Virus record (IMG/VR): IMGVR_UViG_3300018910_000036
Span: 1-64,000 of that record
From: a virus
Reading direction: 5' to 3' (one strand)
DNA length: 64,000 bases
In this document: piece after piece, positions 9,462-20,566 of the stretch
Layout of the letters: each line of letters opens with the position of its first letter
How positions within the stretch are numbered: position 1 is the first letter of the stretch
Made by a program: the position numbers and the translations under genes
Notes under the pieces: generated by a model
The model's input: only the letters and a program-made list of their open reading frames with translations
Database searches by the model: none
What the model was told of the DNA's origin: nothing

Positions 9462-12400
9462 AGATCTTAACTCCTCTAGCCGATACAATGTTAAATGCTT
9501 CACCTAGAAATTTATTTGCATCATCTTTAGAGCCAGTCATCTTATCTACATTAAAGTTAAAATTAAATGTTTGGTTACTTGTCGTTTGATTAGATGCAGA
9601 ATTAGGGGAAGGGAGTGTAGCTTTTGTTTGAATATCTCCAAAAATGTTCCTGGTTAATTCAACAATTTTCAAAACATTGCTTGTATCAGCTTTATTTAAA
9701 ACAAGTTCTTGTTCATGGAGCATTGCAAGCCTTCCTGAACTACCCCATGTTCCTGTATAGCCACCTACATCAAAAGAGGCAACTTTCTTACCTGTGGTGT
9801 TTCCCGCGACCACAACATTTAAAGCTTTGGAGGCTTCTTTAAGCTTATCAATTAGATTGTTGGAGATACTCTTACCAATAGACTCCATATTGCTGTTAAT
9901 GAACTTTGAAAACTCATTAAGCTGCTTGGCAATATCGGTAATCTTTCCATTCATCAACTTATCCTCAAGCTGTTTGAATGCTCTTTCGTCGTTGACAAGA
10001 TCATCATACTTGGTGTTTATTGATTTCTCATCTTTTTCAAGTTGATCCTGTAATGCTTCTTTACGTTTGGAATTTTCACGATCCTTTAAAAATTCATCAA
10101 GATCCTGTTGCTGTTCTTGGAGCTGCTTATCTAAATCTTTTAGTTTTGCTTTTGCCTCATCTGAATCATCGAGAGACAGTTTGTTAATCTTGTCTTTTGT
10201 TTCTTGAATGGCATCCTGTTTTTCTTTAAGGGATTTCTGGAACTTGGCTTCGTCATCTTCTTTGTCAATTTCGTCGATTATATCTTGAGTTGCTTTTCTG
10301 TGTGCTTCCAGCTCAATATCCCGCATTTTTTCGTACATTTCTTTATAAATTGAAACGACTTCATCTGCGAGTGATTTATAAATATCCTTAATAGCCTTTT
10401 TGGTGTTATAAAGCTCTAGATTGTAATCCTTCTGCTTATCCTTCCAGTTTTCGATTTCCTCTGTAATTTGTTTCTGGATGTCAGGGAAGCCTTTGGCTGC
10501 CTTTTTCTGTGCTTCAAGTTGCTTAATGTACTTTTTGGCTTCAGTTTGCTGTTGTTGAATCAATTTTACTTGCTGACTGTAGTATTTGACTTTTTTATTG
10601 TCATCTTCAGTCATCTGAATTTTGATATCAACATCTTTAAGTTTAGCCTCAGTTTTCTTAACAGATTTCTCAATATTATTGAGGGTCTGGTCAACCTGTG
10701 ACTGAATTAGTTCCCCTTGCAGCTCTCTGACTTGATCTTGAAGGGAGATGAGGTCTAATTTAGCCTGTTTCAGCTCTTCTCTTAGTTGATCGCGCTGAGC
10801 ATAGTTAAGTTTTTTATTTGTTTTTAACTCTTTGTTGATCCAGTTAATTTTTTGCTGTTGAATTTTGCGTTGCTCATCAACAGCTTTCTTCTGCTCATTT
10901 GTATATTTGCGAAATTCTTTGCTGTCAGAAAGGTAGCGTTTGGCCAAAGACTCATTTTGAGCAATTTTGACTTCTAGATCAGATTTCCGTTTATCAAATT
11001 CATCAAGCTTGGATTGAACCAATTCGTATTGCAGATCTTGAATTTGATCATTAACTGCATCTAAATCACCTTGCAAACCGATTAAATCCGATTTTGCCTG
11101 TGAAAGGGCTTGTTGTCTTTCAGCTTCAGACTGAGAAAGATCTGAGGTTAAACCCTGCATATACTTTTCAGGGTCAATTGGTTTGCCATTTTGCTCAATT
11201 TGTAGGTGGAGGTGGTTTCCTGTTGAGTGTCCAGTGCTTCCTACTTTACCTATTGTTTGGCCAGCAGATACAACATCACCTTTCTTAACTTTGAGACCTT
11301 TCTGCATGTGCATATATTTTGCAACTGTTCCATCATCCTGTTGAATGACAACCCAGTTACCTGCTGTTTTTGAATAGGTGGCAGTAATGACTTTACCAGA
11401 TTTTAGTGCTTTTACAGGTGTTCCGGCTTTAGCTGCGAAGTCGGTTCCTTTGTGAGGGGAGGAGCGGAGACCACTTTCTTTTGCACCAAATTTAGAGCTT
11501 ACCCTAAATCCGTTGCTGCTCGTGTAATAATTTGCAATCTTGGATGTCGCTGTAGATAAGCTTTTATTGTAGTTGGAGAGTACTTTCTTAACGTAATTTT
11601 GTGTTTCTTTAAAAGGGGGAGTGCCACCATATTTTATTACGTTACCTGGCCCCGCATTGTAAGCAGCTAAAGCTTTCTCGATGTTACCGCCAAACTTGTT
11701 TAACATTTGAGCAATATATTTGGTACCGCCCATAATGTTTTGGTAGGGATCATATGCATTTTTTACACCTAGACTTTTTGCAGTACCAGGCATGAGTTGC
11801 ATCAAACCCATTGCTCCAGCGCCAGAACGAGCTTTGGCATTGAAGTTTGATTCTTGTTTAATAATTGCCGCGATTAGAGCAGGGTCAACACCATATTTGC
11901 TTGCTGCAGCATTAATATAAGAAGAGTATTTGCCAGAATATGATCCTCCGGAAGAATATGAGCCTGATGAAGAACCAGAAGAGGAGGTAACAAGTCCAGT
12001 TTGAGGAATATAACCAGATTTAATTTGCTGTTTCAGCAGTTTAATCTGATCCTGCATTAGCTTTTTCTTACGCTCTAATGCCTTGATTTCCTTATTGATT
12101 GCATCTCTGTATTTTTGTGACCATTTAGGATAATCATTGGTTTGCTTGTTGTATTTCTCAATTTCTGCATTTACTTTTTCAAGGGCTTCTTTATATTTAT
12201 CAACGACGTATTTGGATTTCTCAGTTTCTTTGCTGGCTTTCTCTTGTTCGTCAGAATATTTCTCAAGGGACGTACCAACTTCATTTAAAGATGAGTTGGC
12301 CAGTTCAGCCATTTTATCCAGATCTTCTAACTGTCCAGTGACGTCGCTCAACTCGTTTATTTCTTTAATGATTGGCATTGCCATCTGGATATTGCCACTT

Positions 12401-15400
12401 TCCATTAAAGTGTCTACTTGTTTTCTCATTTTGGAAAGATTGGCTTGCGCATCGGCAACAGTCTGGATTGATTTGACCTCTAAACCATAGTTCTTTATTT
12501 TCTTTACTGTTGCGTTTGCCTGGTTGATTAGATCCTGTTTAACTGACTTTTGCATGTCGTTGTATGCTTTAAGTTTTGCATCACGTAGTTTTATGATTGC
12601 GTCTCGGTTTAGTTTAACTACGCCGTTTTCAACAGTAATTGCTCCAGCCAAGTCTTTTTCTTTTTGAACCAGTTTCATTGCTTCAGCAGCTGAGATACTT
12701 TTCCCTTCAGCCATTTTCTCAAGCAGTTCATTGAGAGGGGAGATGGAGTCAGCAAAAGAATCATATGCTTCATTTTGAAGGGCAGAAATAGCTAGTTCTG
12801 TTTGCTGAGAAGCAACCAAATCGTCCATTACAGCTTTTATTGCCTCTAGATCACCTTTGGCATCCTTGAGCTTTTGACTTAAATCTTCAACTTCTCCTGT
12901 TAATTCGTTTACACCTTCACCATTTTCGTCCCAAGTGATCTTTGCAGAATCAGCAGCATTTTTTGTAGAGTCTATAGCATTCTTTAGGTCATCATAGGAT
13001 AAGGACAGTTTCTCAGCTTCATCAGAACCTTTGATTTGTTGGTTAATTAAATTCTGAAGTGCTTGAGATGCTCTTGAGAAATCAACTTTATTCCCTGATT
13101 CTAATGCTTTCTGAATGTCATCCATGTATTTTGAAACATTAATGGAAAACGACTCTAATTCATCAGAAGTCATCTTACTAAAGTCAATTTTATTGAAGGC
13201 TTCGTTGATATCTTTGGTTAACTGAGGGTTGATTTTAATGGAGTTATAAGCGTCAACAGTTTGCAGCACTTGCTCTCTAAGTTTAGCCTGAGAACTAGAT
13301 AACTTCTGATTGACTTGAAGAGCTTGTTGTTCAGCTTTAATCCCAAAATTTTTATAATCACTGTCGCTGTCGAAGATATCCCAGAATGGCCGATCATTGT
13401 TTTTATAATGGTCTGCAACTTTTTGATACTCTTTCATCTCATCGGTCAGCTTGCTGATATCACTCAGGGTTTCTTTAAAGTTGCTATTTGCGCCAGTTTG
13501 AATGTCTTTTTTGTTTAATTCGGCTAATTCTTTGGTGTATTTAATGGCATCTTCTAACGCTTCGTTGTTTTTAATGATGGCATTGCCTTGAGAGTCATAG
13601 CCCTGAACTAAGTTAGGAAACGTCTGAGCTAATTGTTGCGTGACCTGTAGATATTCTTGCTCCTTGTCAGGGGAGAGGGAACCGTTATCTTTTGCTTTTT
13701 GCAGATCTTTATATTTTTGGATTAACTGATCGGTCTGTTCTTTATTTGTGGTTATTGCTTCAACACTTTTCTTTTGTGACTCTGCAAGCTTTTCTTGTTC
13801 TTGTTTAGCATCAGAATAAGCAGAGACAAGTTTTTCGATTACGAAGCCTAAAGCCATGAAGCCAGCCCCGACAACCGTCGCAACCATTAATCCCCTTAGA
13901 GCCGTTTTCAGTAGATTCGAAGCCACTGCAGCACGAGTCATACCTGTACTTAGACCAATGCTTGCAAGTGTTTCTTGTCTCATTGCAGAAGTACCGAGCA
14001 CAAGTGTGGTTGCAAGGGTTCTTACATTTTTACTAAGAAGAAGAGTGGCAGTGCTCACTAAAGCAAAAATACTCGGTAAGAATCCAATGGTTTTCGTAAT
14101 ACCTGTCCCTAATTGAAGGAGGTCTTTTAAAGATTCTGTAAGGGCGATAATTCCATCTGAAATAACGGCATCCCCTGCAGCCAGACCGAGTTCTGTCCAA
14201 GCGTTTGATAATCGATTTATTCTTGCCTGGAGACTTTCTGAATATTTTTCCTGTTCTTTCCATGCGCTTCCGGTTGATTCCGCAGCCGTAGTCGCCGAAT
14301 CCTGGGCAATCGAGAAGTTGTTCATTAACGCGTTAACCTTTGTACCGTTCCTTTCGGAATATTTAAACGGAGTAGACCATATCTTTGCCTCTTTTTTAAC
14401 TAAAGGGCAGCCAGCGCTTCGTAAGCAGGAATTTCACCTGCAAACTACTCCCAAAAGGGATGGTCGTTGCACCTTCATTTGCATGTGCTTCGCAGCATGA
14501 TGCAAATACTTGGCACAGGGTCATCATATCAACTCTGACTTAGATTTTCCCTGTTAGCAATATGATTAATAAGTCATTTCCTACTTAAATCTAAGCGATC
14601 ACATTACACCCTAAATTAGGTTCACTGACTTTTCACTAGCTAATTACTTAACTAGGCGACTATTGATTAATCGAGAAAGCTGATAAATACCTGCTACACC
14701 AATACTTGTGTTTTGTTTTTGAGCATCGCTTAATGAATTCCATTTATCGGCAACCTCTTCGATTAGTTCACTTGAACTTTTGGCTTCTCCTCCAGCTTTT
14801 TTGACGGAGATCCCAATTTGATCTAAAGCTTTTATAGAACTTTCATTGTTTCCGATCCTTGCGAAGATTGTTTTTAATGCATTTCCCACTATATTGCCGG
14901 ATTCACGAGTGGTACTGGCCACTGCAGTGGTATATCCGATTAAATCGTTTAAATCCACTGAGAAGGTTGAAGCGGTCGCGCCAGCCTTCCTTATGGAGTT
15001 AGCCAGGTCTTGTGTTGTAACGGCATAGTTGTTGTCGACTTCATTCAATTTCGAATATTACCCTCGGTTTCCCGATACTTAAGTAGGGGACTAGACTATA
15101 TCTTCATCCCATTGGGATGCCCAGCACTTCGAACAGCAGCTCAAAATCTGTTCTACACCTTAAAGGCTAGTCGTTACACCTTCCTAAAATAGGCTTGGCA
15201 CGGTATTGTCATAGGAGTTCTCCCTTAGAGTTCCACCGTTAGCATCCTGTGAAAAGGACACACCCCTGAGCAATAGGGTTCACTGGGTTTTTCACTTATA
15301 CATTACTATATAAGGCGACTATAATTAATCGGCAATTGATATTGAGTCTTCAGCGGCAACATTAAAGTTTAACATTGCACTTGTCAAAGTATTGACCGTT

Positions 15401-16719
15401 TCATCAACGGACAGATTCGATACGTTTTGAAGAACTTCTGCAGTTTTAGTAATGCTTCCTAGTTCAGTTTCATCAAATCCCATTCTTCCGAATGAACTTG
15501 TCATTTGAAGAATATCTGAAATTTTATTGGAAAGTTGATCTCCCATTTCAACTGCTTCCTGCAACATATCATTGAACTTATAATCAGGTTCATCCATAAC
15601 CCTTCGAATTTCAGTCATAAGAGTATCAATTTGAATAACCTGATCAACCATTGATTGAAGGCCGCGTATTGGAGCCATGAACATGGTCATTCCAGCAAAC
15701 CAAACAGGTATGCGAGAGGCAGCAACACCTAATTGCTCGACAAAACCCATTGTCTGCCTTGTAGTAGCAGCAATGTTAGAGGACATTTCCCTGAACTGCA
15801 TATTAAGACTAGCCATCTGATTTCTTAGATTAGGTGTCCTTGCAGTTAATTGATTAACAGAATTCAAATACTGTTGAAGTTGTTGATTACTTGCATTGCT
15901 CAATGAGCTGCCATATCTGTTTTGTAGGTTCTGAGTATTTACCTGGGCTTGTCTTCTATATAGCTCTAACTGTCTTTCAAGTTCTTTAGTCTTTGCAACT
16001 GCAGCTGACTTGTCATCAAGTGTCTTAAGTTTGGCTCTGAGCGCTTCAATCTCTTCTGTAGTCTGAGCTAAATTGATTTTTCGTCCAAGAGAGGAGAGGG
16101 TTACTTCAGACAGCTGCCCTTGTTCTTTTAGTCTTTGCAAACTTGCCCTGAGCTGTTCAATTGCTTTTCTTTGTTGATCAAGGTTTGTTACTGTGGTTGA
16201 ATTTTTAATATTACCGTTTTGGTCGAGATTGTATGTAATATCCTTAAAGCCGTCACGATTTTTTTGAGTTGTTCCTGTCTTAAAACCTTGAGCATTTTGC
16301 CGTTCAATAATCTTCTGAGCTTGTCCAAGTTTCTGAATTTCGGATGTTAATTTTGATGTTTCCTGAGCTTCTTGACGAATCTTTTGGTTCCGATTGTCAA
16401 TCGTCTTAATTTCTCGTTGAAGTATTTCACCATTCTTTTTATGTTGCTGAATGATTTTTTCAGTTGTTCCATCAGCATTCTTAATGACAGTTTGTGTTTC
16501 TTTGACTGTTTGATTGTAATTTTTTAGATTTTTTTGATATGTTTCAACAGCAGAAGAGAATTCTTTGAGGGTTTTTAATGCGGCATCATCAATGTTTGTT
16601 TTGAGCTGAAGGGAGTTTAACTTAGATTGTAGTGTTTTAAGCTGCTTGTTAATTTGTTGAATTGATTGAGTGGAAGTATCAGCAACAGGAGTCACTACTA
16701 TTTTTAATTGTTGACTCAA
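9460..16719 (-). CDS. yomI: tape measure protein with lytic transglycosylase and M23 peptidase domains (YomI/CwlP-like), 2216 aa, interrupted by two group I introns
   Basis: Sets tail length and carries wall hydrolases used at DNA entry. Coding exons on the minus strand are 16719-15328, 15051-14670 and 14336-9460. Joined, they restore the conserved tape-measure sequence: [16 protein letters not shown] at the first junction and [14 protein letters not shown] at the second. The C-terminal part has hydrophobic segments (about 690-760), a soluble transglycosylase domain (about 1397-1510; [21 protein letters not shown]) and a LytM/M23 domain (about 1534-1650; HKGTDF and HLHLQ zinc motifs), then long coiled coils. 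SPbeta YomI/CwlP is 2285 aa with the same domains. TTG start behind AAAGGA. Read without splicing, three separate open frames appear. Confidence 0.93.
14337..14669 (-). ncRNA. group I intron in tape measure gene (downstream copy), 333 nt
   Basis: Core pieces on the minus strand: TGACCCTGTGCCAAG (P/Q-like), GGTGCAACGACCATCCC (R) and AAAGATATGGTC (S). P7 pairs GACCA with UGGUC. P1 pairs exon CGAU with intron GUCG, giving the expected U-G at the 5' splice site. It starts TAATCAATAG, ends ...ACAAAG (omega G), and splits the codon of F592 after its first base. It has no open frame for a homing endonuclease. Confidence 0.9.
15052..15327 (-). ncRNA. group I intron in tape measure gene (upstream copy), 276 nt
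   Basis: Minus-strand core: CAATACCGTGCCAAGCC, GTGTAACGACTAGCC and AAGATATAGTC are near-textbook group I Q, R and S sequences. P7 pairs GACUA with UAGUC. P1 again pairs exon CGAU with intron GUCG. It begins TAATTATAG, ends ATATTCG, and lies between codons 464 and 465. It is related to the second intron 382 exon bases downstream, and has no endonuclease gene. Confidence 0.92.
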
Positions 16720-16771
16720 TTAATAATCACATCCTTTCAAAGAGGAGAGAGTGGGGGATATGTGGGAAAAT

Positions 16772-16797
16772 AAAAAAACTCTGCATTGAGCAGAGTT
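16772..16797 (-). terminator. intrinsic terminator between the accessory island and the tape measure
   Basis: Minus-strand AACTCTGC/GCAGAGTT, five-base loop, then a run of T. Confidence 0.85.
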
Positions 16798-16870
16798 AGA
16801 ATAAATATTGTTATTGTGTATAGTGCTAAATCGTCTTCGTCAAGTAAGTAGAATTATGAAAGTCCCCCAA

Positions 16871-17566
16871 TTAATGAGCGACATTACTTGCTTTTCTAAT
16901 AGACAAATCCATTACACCTTGCCAATATTCAGCTTCCTTAAGAGCATTTTTGATTATGTCACTGTCTTTCTTATAGCCAACAGGATTATAACCAGGGCAG
17001 CCACTGCTAGGGAGGAAATCAATATAGTGGACAGGGTTTTTAAAATCATCCACCGTTATTTTCATGGTAATTGACTTAACCATCGTAACCTGCTTTGAGC
17101 CAGAAGAAAGGCCGCCAATTATCGCTCCTACACCTCCTGCCAAAACCCCACCGATTGCTGCACCAGAAATCTGTTCACCTCTAGAAGCTTTGGACACTGT
17201 TTCATTGTCTAATGATACTGATGACTCGATTATTTGTGAAAAAGGGTAGGAGAACTCAATAATTTCATTCTGTTCATTCCGTTCATAAAACTTTAAAATA
17301 CCTTTGGATTCGTTGAACGATATTTTTTTGTTGTAATTAGTAAAAGAACCATTGGCTTTGAAGTCTTTATCGTATTCTTTTAGCGTTTCAACATTGTTCC
17401 TTAATTTATTGGCTAATTGTTTATTTCGTATTCTATACGGCTCGGTTGCCAAAAGTAATACTCCCAGTATGGTGAGTATCACAGCAAAAGCTCTCCATCC
17501 GTCCATAAAATAGAAGAAGGCTGTCAATACTCCATATAAAATATAAAATAAAACCTTATTATTCAC
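16871..17566 (-). CDS. membrane protein with glycine-rich segment, 231 aa
   Basis: Two N-terminal membrane helices (about residues 5-45), a soluble middle, and a glycine-rich hydrophobic stretch (AAIGGVLAGGVGAIIGGLSS, about 138-158) that may insert in a membrane. Family not recognised. GTG start four bases after GAGGTGGTTT; a TTG lies one codon upstream. It is the first gene of the island between the tape measure and YomM and has its own terminator. YomJ holds this place in SPbeta, so it may be that gene. Confidence 0.7.
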   Translation of the reverse strand: MNNKVLFYILYGVLTAFFYFMDGWRAFAVILTILGVLLLATEPYRIRNKQLANKLRNNVETLKEYDKDFKANGSFTNYNKKISFNESKGILKFYERNEQNEIIEFSYPFSQIIESSVSLDNETVSKASRGEQISGAAIGGVLAGGVGAIIGGLSSGSKQVTMVKSITMKITVDDFKNPVHYIDFLPSSGCPGYNPVGYKKDSDIIKNALKEAEYWQGVMDLSIRKASNVAH

Positions 17567-17595
17567 CAAACCACCTCATCAAACAATATGCCTAA

Positions 17596-17678
17596 ATTAT
17601 ACCACAATTTTCTTTCTTAGGAATGTTTATCTTGAGCAGAAGGGAAGTAATACTGATGGAAGCAAATCGTGGTACAAT
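17596..17678. promoter_or_regulatory. divergent promoter candidates
   Basis: Minus-strand -10 TATAAT (TTGTGGTATAATT) and plus-strand -10 TACAAT (CGTGGTACAATTAA) share the motif TGGTA(T/C)AATT in opposite orientation about 75 bases apart. No good -35 boxes are visible. Confidence 0.4.
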
Positions 17679-17709
17679 TAACTGCATATTACAATAATGG
17701 CGGTTTATT

Positions 17710-18192
17710 ATGGAAGAAGTACAATCATGGATGACAATCGGTATTGCTGTTGCTGGAGGAGCTATTTCTTTGATATCTACTCTTGTTGTTCAGTGTTTCC
17801 AATTTAAAAAACAAATAAAAATGGAAGAAATGAAGGCTAAAAGAGAATATAAGCTAAAAAGAATGGACGTTTATAATGAAATTTTGAAAATCCAAAAAAG
17901 AGATTATGTTGCAGATATTAATGCTGAGGAAGGAACATGTTCCTTTAAATACGATATTTATTTAAATTCCATAAAACCTATATTGTATCAAAACTATCAT
18001 CTGCTTGGAGAGAAAGTCGTTGAATCGATTAAGGACATAGAAGATTTCTTGTATTCAAGGCATGTTGCATATGATCGCCCAGATATTACTGATGATCAAG
18101 AGGTATGTACTGATTTTTTGAAAATGATTAACCTTATGGAAAATGAAATTAAGCAATTTAGACTTGAGTTGGAAAAAGTTGAAAAAGTTTGA
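17710..18192 (+). CDS. membrane-anchored helical protein, opposite orientation, 160 aa
   Basis: One N-terminal membrane helix (about residues 8-30) precedes a basic helix (KKQIKMEEMKAKREYKLKRM) and a helical cytoplasmic domain. No family recognised. It lies against the direction of the late genes, has its own terminator, and almost no ribosome site before the ATG. Independent units of this kind are often expressed from the prophage (lysogenic conversion or superinfection exclusion), but nothing in the sequence proves that. Confidence 0.6.
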   Translation: MEEVQSWMTIGIAVAGGAISLISTLVVQCFQFKKQIKMEEMKAKREYKLKRMDVYNEILKIQKRDYVADINAEEGTCSFKYDIYLNSIKPILYQNYHLLGEKVVESIKDIEDFLYSRHVAYDRPDITDDQEVCTDFLKMINLMENEIKQFRLELEKVEKV

Positions 18193-18194
18193 GC

Positions 18195-18230
18195 GAAGAG
18201 AGAGGAATCACTCTCTTCTTATTTATTTTT
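18195..18230 (+). terminator. terminator of the 160 aa membrane protein gene
   Basis: GAAGAGAG and CTCTCTTC around an eight-base loop, then TTATTTATTTTT. Confidence 0.8.
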
Positions 18231-18253
18231 CAGCAGAAGGGAAGAGGAAGCGG

Positions 18254-18682
18254 TTATGATGCATTACTTTTTTTATCTTTTTCCTTCTTAACTCTTTCAA
18301 GTAAATCACTCAAATAACTCACGACCAATAACTTTTTTCTGTCTTTAAAATAAACCCACCAAAACGCAAAGGTAGCTCCAGCTACCAATAGTGTATTAAT
18401 AAGAGGAAAAGACTCAAATAATGATTGATAAAGTCCCATAGCAATATTCCAAACTGCCAAAATCCAAGGTAAATGTTTAGTATGATCCAAGCTCTTTAGA
18501 AGATTCTCCAGTCTTGTTTCAATAAAAATTAAAGAATCCTCATCAATTCCCCTTAAAGAGTTTAGGATATTTCTTCTGCTCTCCATTGTCTTATTCTGAT
18601 ACCCTAGTTCATTTTCAATGTATTTGATTAATTGTTTGAATTTCAGTGAGAGAAGTTGTTGTGCGATTGTTACACTACTCAT
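18254..18682 (-). CDS. two-helix membrane protein, 142 aa
   Basis: Cytoplasmic helical N-terminus, then two membrane helices (about residues 72-115) and a charged tail (SDLLERVKKEKDKK). ATG behind GAGGTGAT. The region from DSLIFIETRLENLLKSLDHTK through the membrane helices to the LLERVKKEKDK tail matches the pattern of another gene 560 bases upstream (DTIILGIARMKEIEESFDNSK ... LLEQVKAEKEK), so the two are probably diverged paralogues. Function unknown. Confidence 0.65.
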   Translation of the reverse strand: MSSVTIAQQLLSLKFKQLIKYIENELGYQNKTMESRRNILNSLRGIDEDSLIFIETRLENLLKSLDHTKHLPWILAVWNIAMGLYQSLFESFPLINTLLVAGATFAFWWVYFKDRKKLLVVSYLSDLLERVKKEKDKKSNAS

Positions 18683-18764
18683 TTCTAAATCACCTCAAAG
18701 TGATTATCGGCCACAATTGTAAAATTTTAAAGAGGGTGAGGGGAAACCTCCACATACGCCAAAT

Positions 18765-18790
18765 AAAAAAGACATCCATTAGGATGCCTT
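18765..18790 (-). terminator. intrinsic terminator of the YjcQ-like gene
   Basis: Minus-strand GGCATCC TAAT GGATGTC followed by TTTTTT. Confidence 0.85.
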
Positions 18791-18792
18791 AG

Positions 18793-19167
18793 TTAGTTTT
18801 TAAGTAATTCTGCTGCCAATTTTATTGCTATGTCTTTTATTTCATTGTAGCCGCCTTTAGCCAGTTTGCGTGCTATCTCTTTAAGTTTTTCAGGTTTACT
18901 AAGGTGTTCGTCAATTTTCAATTTTTCCTCAACATAATTTATTCCAAAGCGACTGAGATAAGCAAACTGCAAAAGTACGCCGTACGGCTTCGTATATTTA
19001 ACATTATTTAAGAATCCTTCGTTCTCAAGCTTTTTAATTGCTTCGTAAAACATTTGCTGACTCATTCCTAAACTGTTTGCATCTACATTTTCAAGCATAG
19101 GTAAATCCTTTTGATATTCTAAATAAAGGGCGACTAAAACCCTTTCTTTTGCATTCAATTCAGTCAT
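18793..19167 (-). CDS. YjcQ-like winged-helix protein, 124 aa
   Basis: Helical N-terminus with an arrangement of helix, turn, helix and beta hairpin (MSQQMFYEAIKKLENEGFLNNVKY) that suits a winged helix of the YjcQ type, a family common in Firmicute phages. The C-terminal half is helical and lysine-rich. ATG after GGTGGTGAG. Its two neighbours are paralogous membrane proteins. Role unknown; a DNA-binding or adaptor role is an inference from the fold only. Confidence 0.6.
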   Translation of the reverse strand: MTELNAKERVLVALYLEYQKDLPMLENVDANSLGMSQQMFYEAIKKLENEGFLNNVKYTKPYGVLLQFAYLSRFGINYVEEKLKIDEHLSKPEKLKEIARKLAKGGYNEIKDIAIKLAAELLKN

Positions 19168-19242
19168 TTTCTCACCACCAGTAATATTTTCCTCAATTAT
19201 AACATCGATTCAGACTGCGTGGTTTTCTGTATCCTTTTTTGC

Positions 19243-19701
19243 TTACTGTTTCTCCTTTTCAGCCTTCACCTGTTCCAGCAAGCTCCTGTATTGAGCTGCT
19301 CCTGATCGATGATCACTACCATTTTTAATAGCAAATAGAAAAACGAAGAAAATAATGTAAGACACCAGAATAAGGAACAATCGATACATTTCGTCATCTG
19401 TATAAAAATTGAAAACTTGAGTAAGCATAAACACAGTTGCCGCTATGAAACTGGGAACCGTCTTCGAATTGTCGAAAGACTCCTCGATTTCTTTCATCCT
19501 TGCGATGCCAAGTATTATTGTATCTAAATCAAGCCGTCTAATTCGGTGTAACTCAATTTTCTTGTTTTTGTTTGAACTATAACCAAAATAATCTCTAATG
19601 TATTTCTGTATTTCTTCATCAGGCCATGTTAGCAATACCTCTCCTAAATCTTCAGGCTTTTTTTTTAGTTTGTTCCTTCTCTTAATCCACCATCTAAACA
19701 T
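19243..19701 (-). CDS. two-helix membrane protein, paralogue, 152 aa
   Basis: Basic N-terminus (FRWWIKRRNKLKKK), soluble helical part, two membrane helices (about residues 92-138), and a charged tail ending LLEQVKAEKEKQ. Shares order and spacing of motifs with the 142 aa protein downstream. ATG chosen eight bases after GAGGTGA; the upstream GTG overlaps that ribosome site. The two membrane proteins flank the YjcQ-like gene, suggesting a small functional unit. Confidence 0.62.
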   Translation of the reverse strand: MFRWWIKRRNKLKKKPEDLGEVLLTWPDEEIQKYIRDYFGYSSNKNKKIELHRIRRLDLDTIILGIARMKEIEESFDNSKTVPSFIAATVFMLTQVFNFYTDDEMYRLFLILVSYIIFFVFLFAIKNGSDHRSGAAQYRSLLEQVKAEKEKQ

Positions 19702-19809
19702 CCCATCATTCACCTCGATCCTATTATCGGGGGAATATGGAAAAATTAAAGAGGGGGATTTGACATTGTGCTATACTTTACTTACCAAAATACTGGAGGT
19801 TGACCATTG

Positions 19810-20112
19810 ATGAACTTCGATCCTGAGAAATTTAAGAAACTTCTTAATTCTGCGTCAAACCCTTCAAATCCAAAGGATACAAAAATAAAGAACTATTACG
19901 TGAACCAAGAGTACCAAGAAAGTGTAAGCTTTGATATTGATTTTGAGAATGTGGATGTCGCCTTGCGTATTGCTGGGTTGTTAGGAAAACACGCTACGAA
20001 CTTTACTATAAACACATTAAATTTCCCTGACACAAATAAAATTGATTATATTCAATTTATGGTTTTCAAAATTAATGACGCGGAACTTTTAAAAATTCTA
20101 GATCAAATATAA
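19810..20112 (+). CDS. hypothetical protein, 100 aa, opposite orientation
   Basis: Small soluble acidic protein, beginning NFDPEKFKKLLNSAS and ending with a beta-alpha segment. No recognised family. ATG ten bases after GGAGG (a TTG directly before it is also possible). It stands alone facing the late genes and ends in a bidirectional hairpin, like the other plus-strand gene in this island. Confidence 0.55.
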   Translation: MNFDPEKFKKLLNSASNPSNPKDTKIKNYYVNQEYQESVSFDIDFENVDVALRIAGLLGKHATNFTINTLNFPDTNKIDYIQFMVFKINDAELLKILDQI

Positions 20113-20141
20113 AATAAAACCCCCCTGAAAAGTGGGGGGGG
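20113..20141. terminator. bidirectional G/C hairpin terminator
   Basis: CCCCCC and GGGGGG arms. The minus-strand copy is followed by TTTTATTTTA and so ends the toxin transcript; it also closes the plus-strand gene. Confidence 0.7.
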
Positions 20142-20209
20142 TAGTTCAAGTAGTTCTGTAGTTCGGTTGAATTTATAATAATCTTTCCAGGAAAATTGAA
20201 ATAGCATAA

Positions 20210-20566
20210 TCAGGCTACATATTTTGTTATCAAGTCTTTTAATTCTCGATTAGAGATATTTTCTCTATCTTTTTTTGAATATATGGTTAGCAGATAAACC
20301 TCTTTATCATCTTTTACAACATAATAAAGCATTCTAAAACCATTAGATTTGCCCACTTTAGCACTTGTATTGGCTACACGGACTTTGTAGCTATGTTCAT
20401 CATCAGGTAATCCCAGTCCGCTTATTTCATCTCCTAAAAAATTCCCACTTGAAATTTCTTCAATTATTGGATCAATATCATCATAAATTTTTCTATATTT
20501 TTTTCTGTTAATATAATATCTCAATTTTTTGTTGAATTCATCCGTTGGGATTACCTCATACTCCAC
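20210..20566 (-). CDS. RelE/ParE-type toxin, 118 aa
   Basis: Has the pattern of type II RelE-superfamily toxins: helical start, then a beta-sheet core (YKVRVANTSAKVGKSNGFRMLYYVV, then EVYLLTIYSKKDREN) with the Arg and Lys residues of the RNase or gyrase-binding face. GTG start one base after the stop of the antitoxin gene, so the pair is translationally coupled. RelE members cut ribosomal mRNA and ParE members inhibit gyrase; the sequence does not decide which applies here. Confidence 0.8.
   Translation of the reverse strand: MEYEVIPTDEFNKKLRYYINRKKYRKIYDDIDPIIEEISSGNFLGDEISGLGLPDDEHSYKVRVANTSAKVGKSNGFRMLYYVVKDDKEVYLLTIYSKKDRENISNRELKDLITKYVA

Noticed and set aside
14644-15048. A separate 134 aa gene starting at TTG and a separate 1621 aa gene starting at ATG 14325
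   Set aside because: Both are tape-measure exons; splicing at group I sites joins them in frame and restores conserved residues.
14318-15192. Plus-strand frames over the intron segments (14318-14500, 15010-15192)
   Set aside because: They lie on intron RNA complement; group I core sequences explain the conservation.
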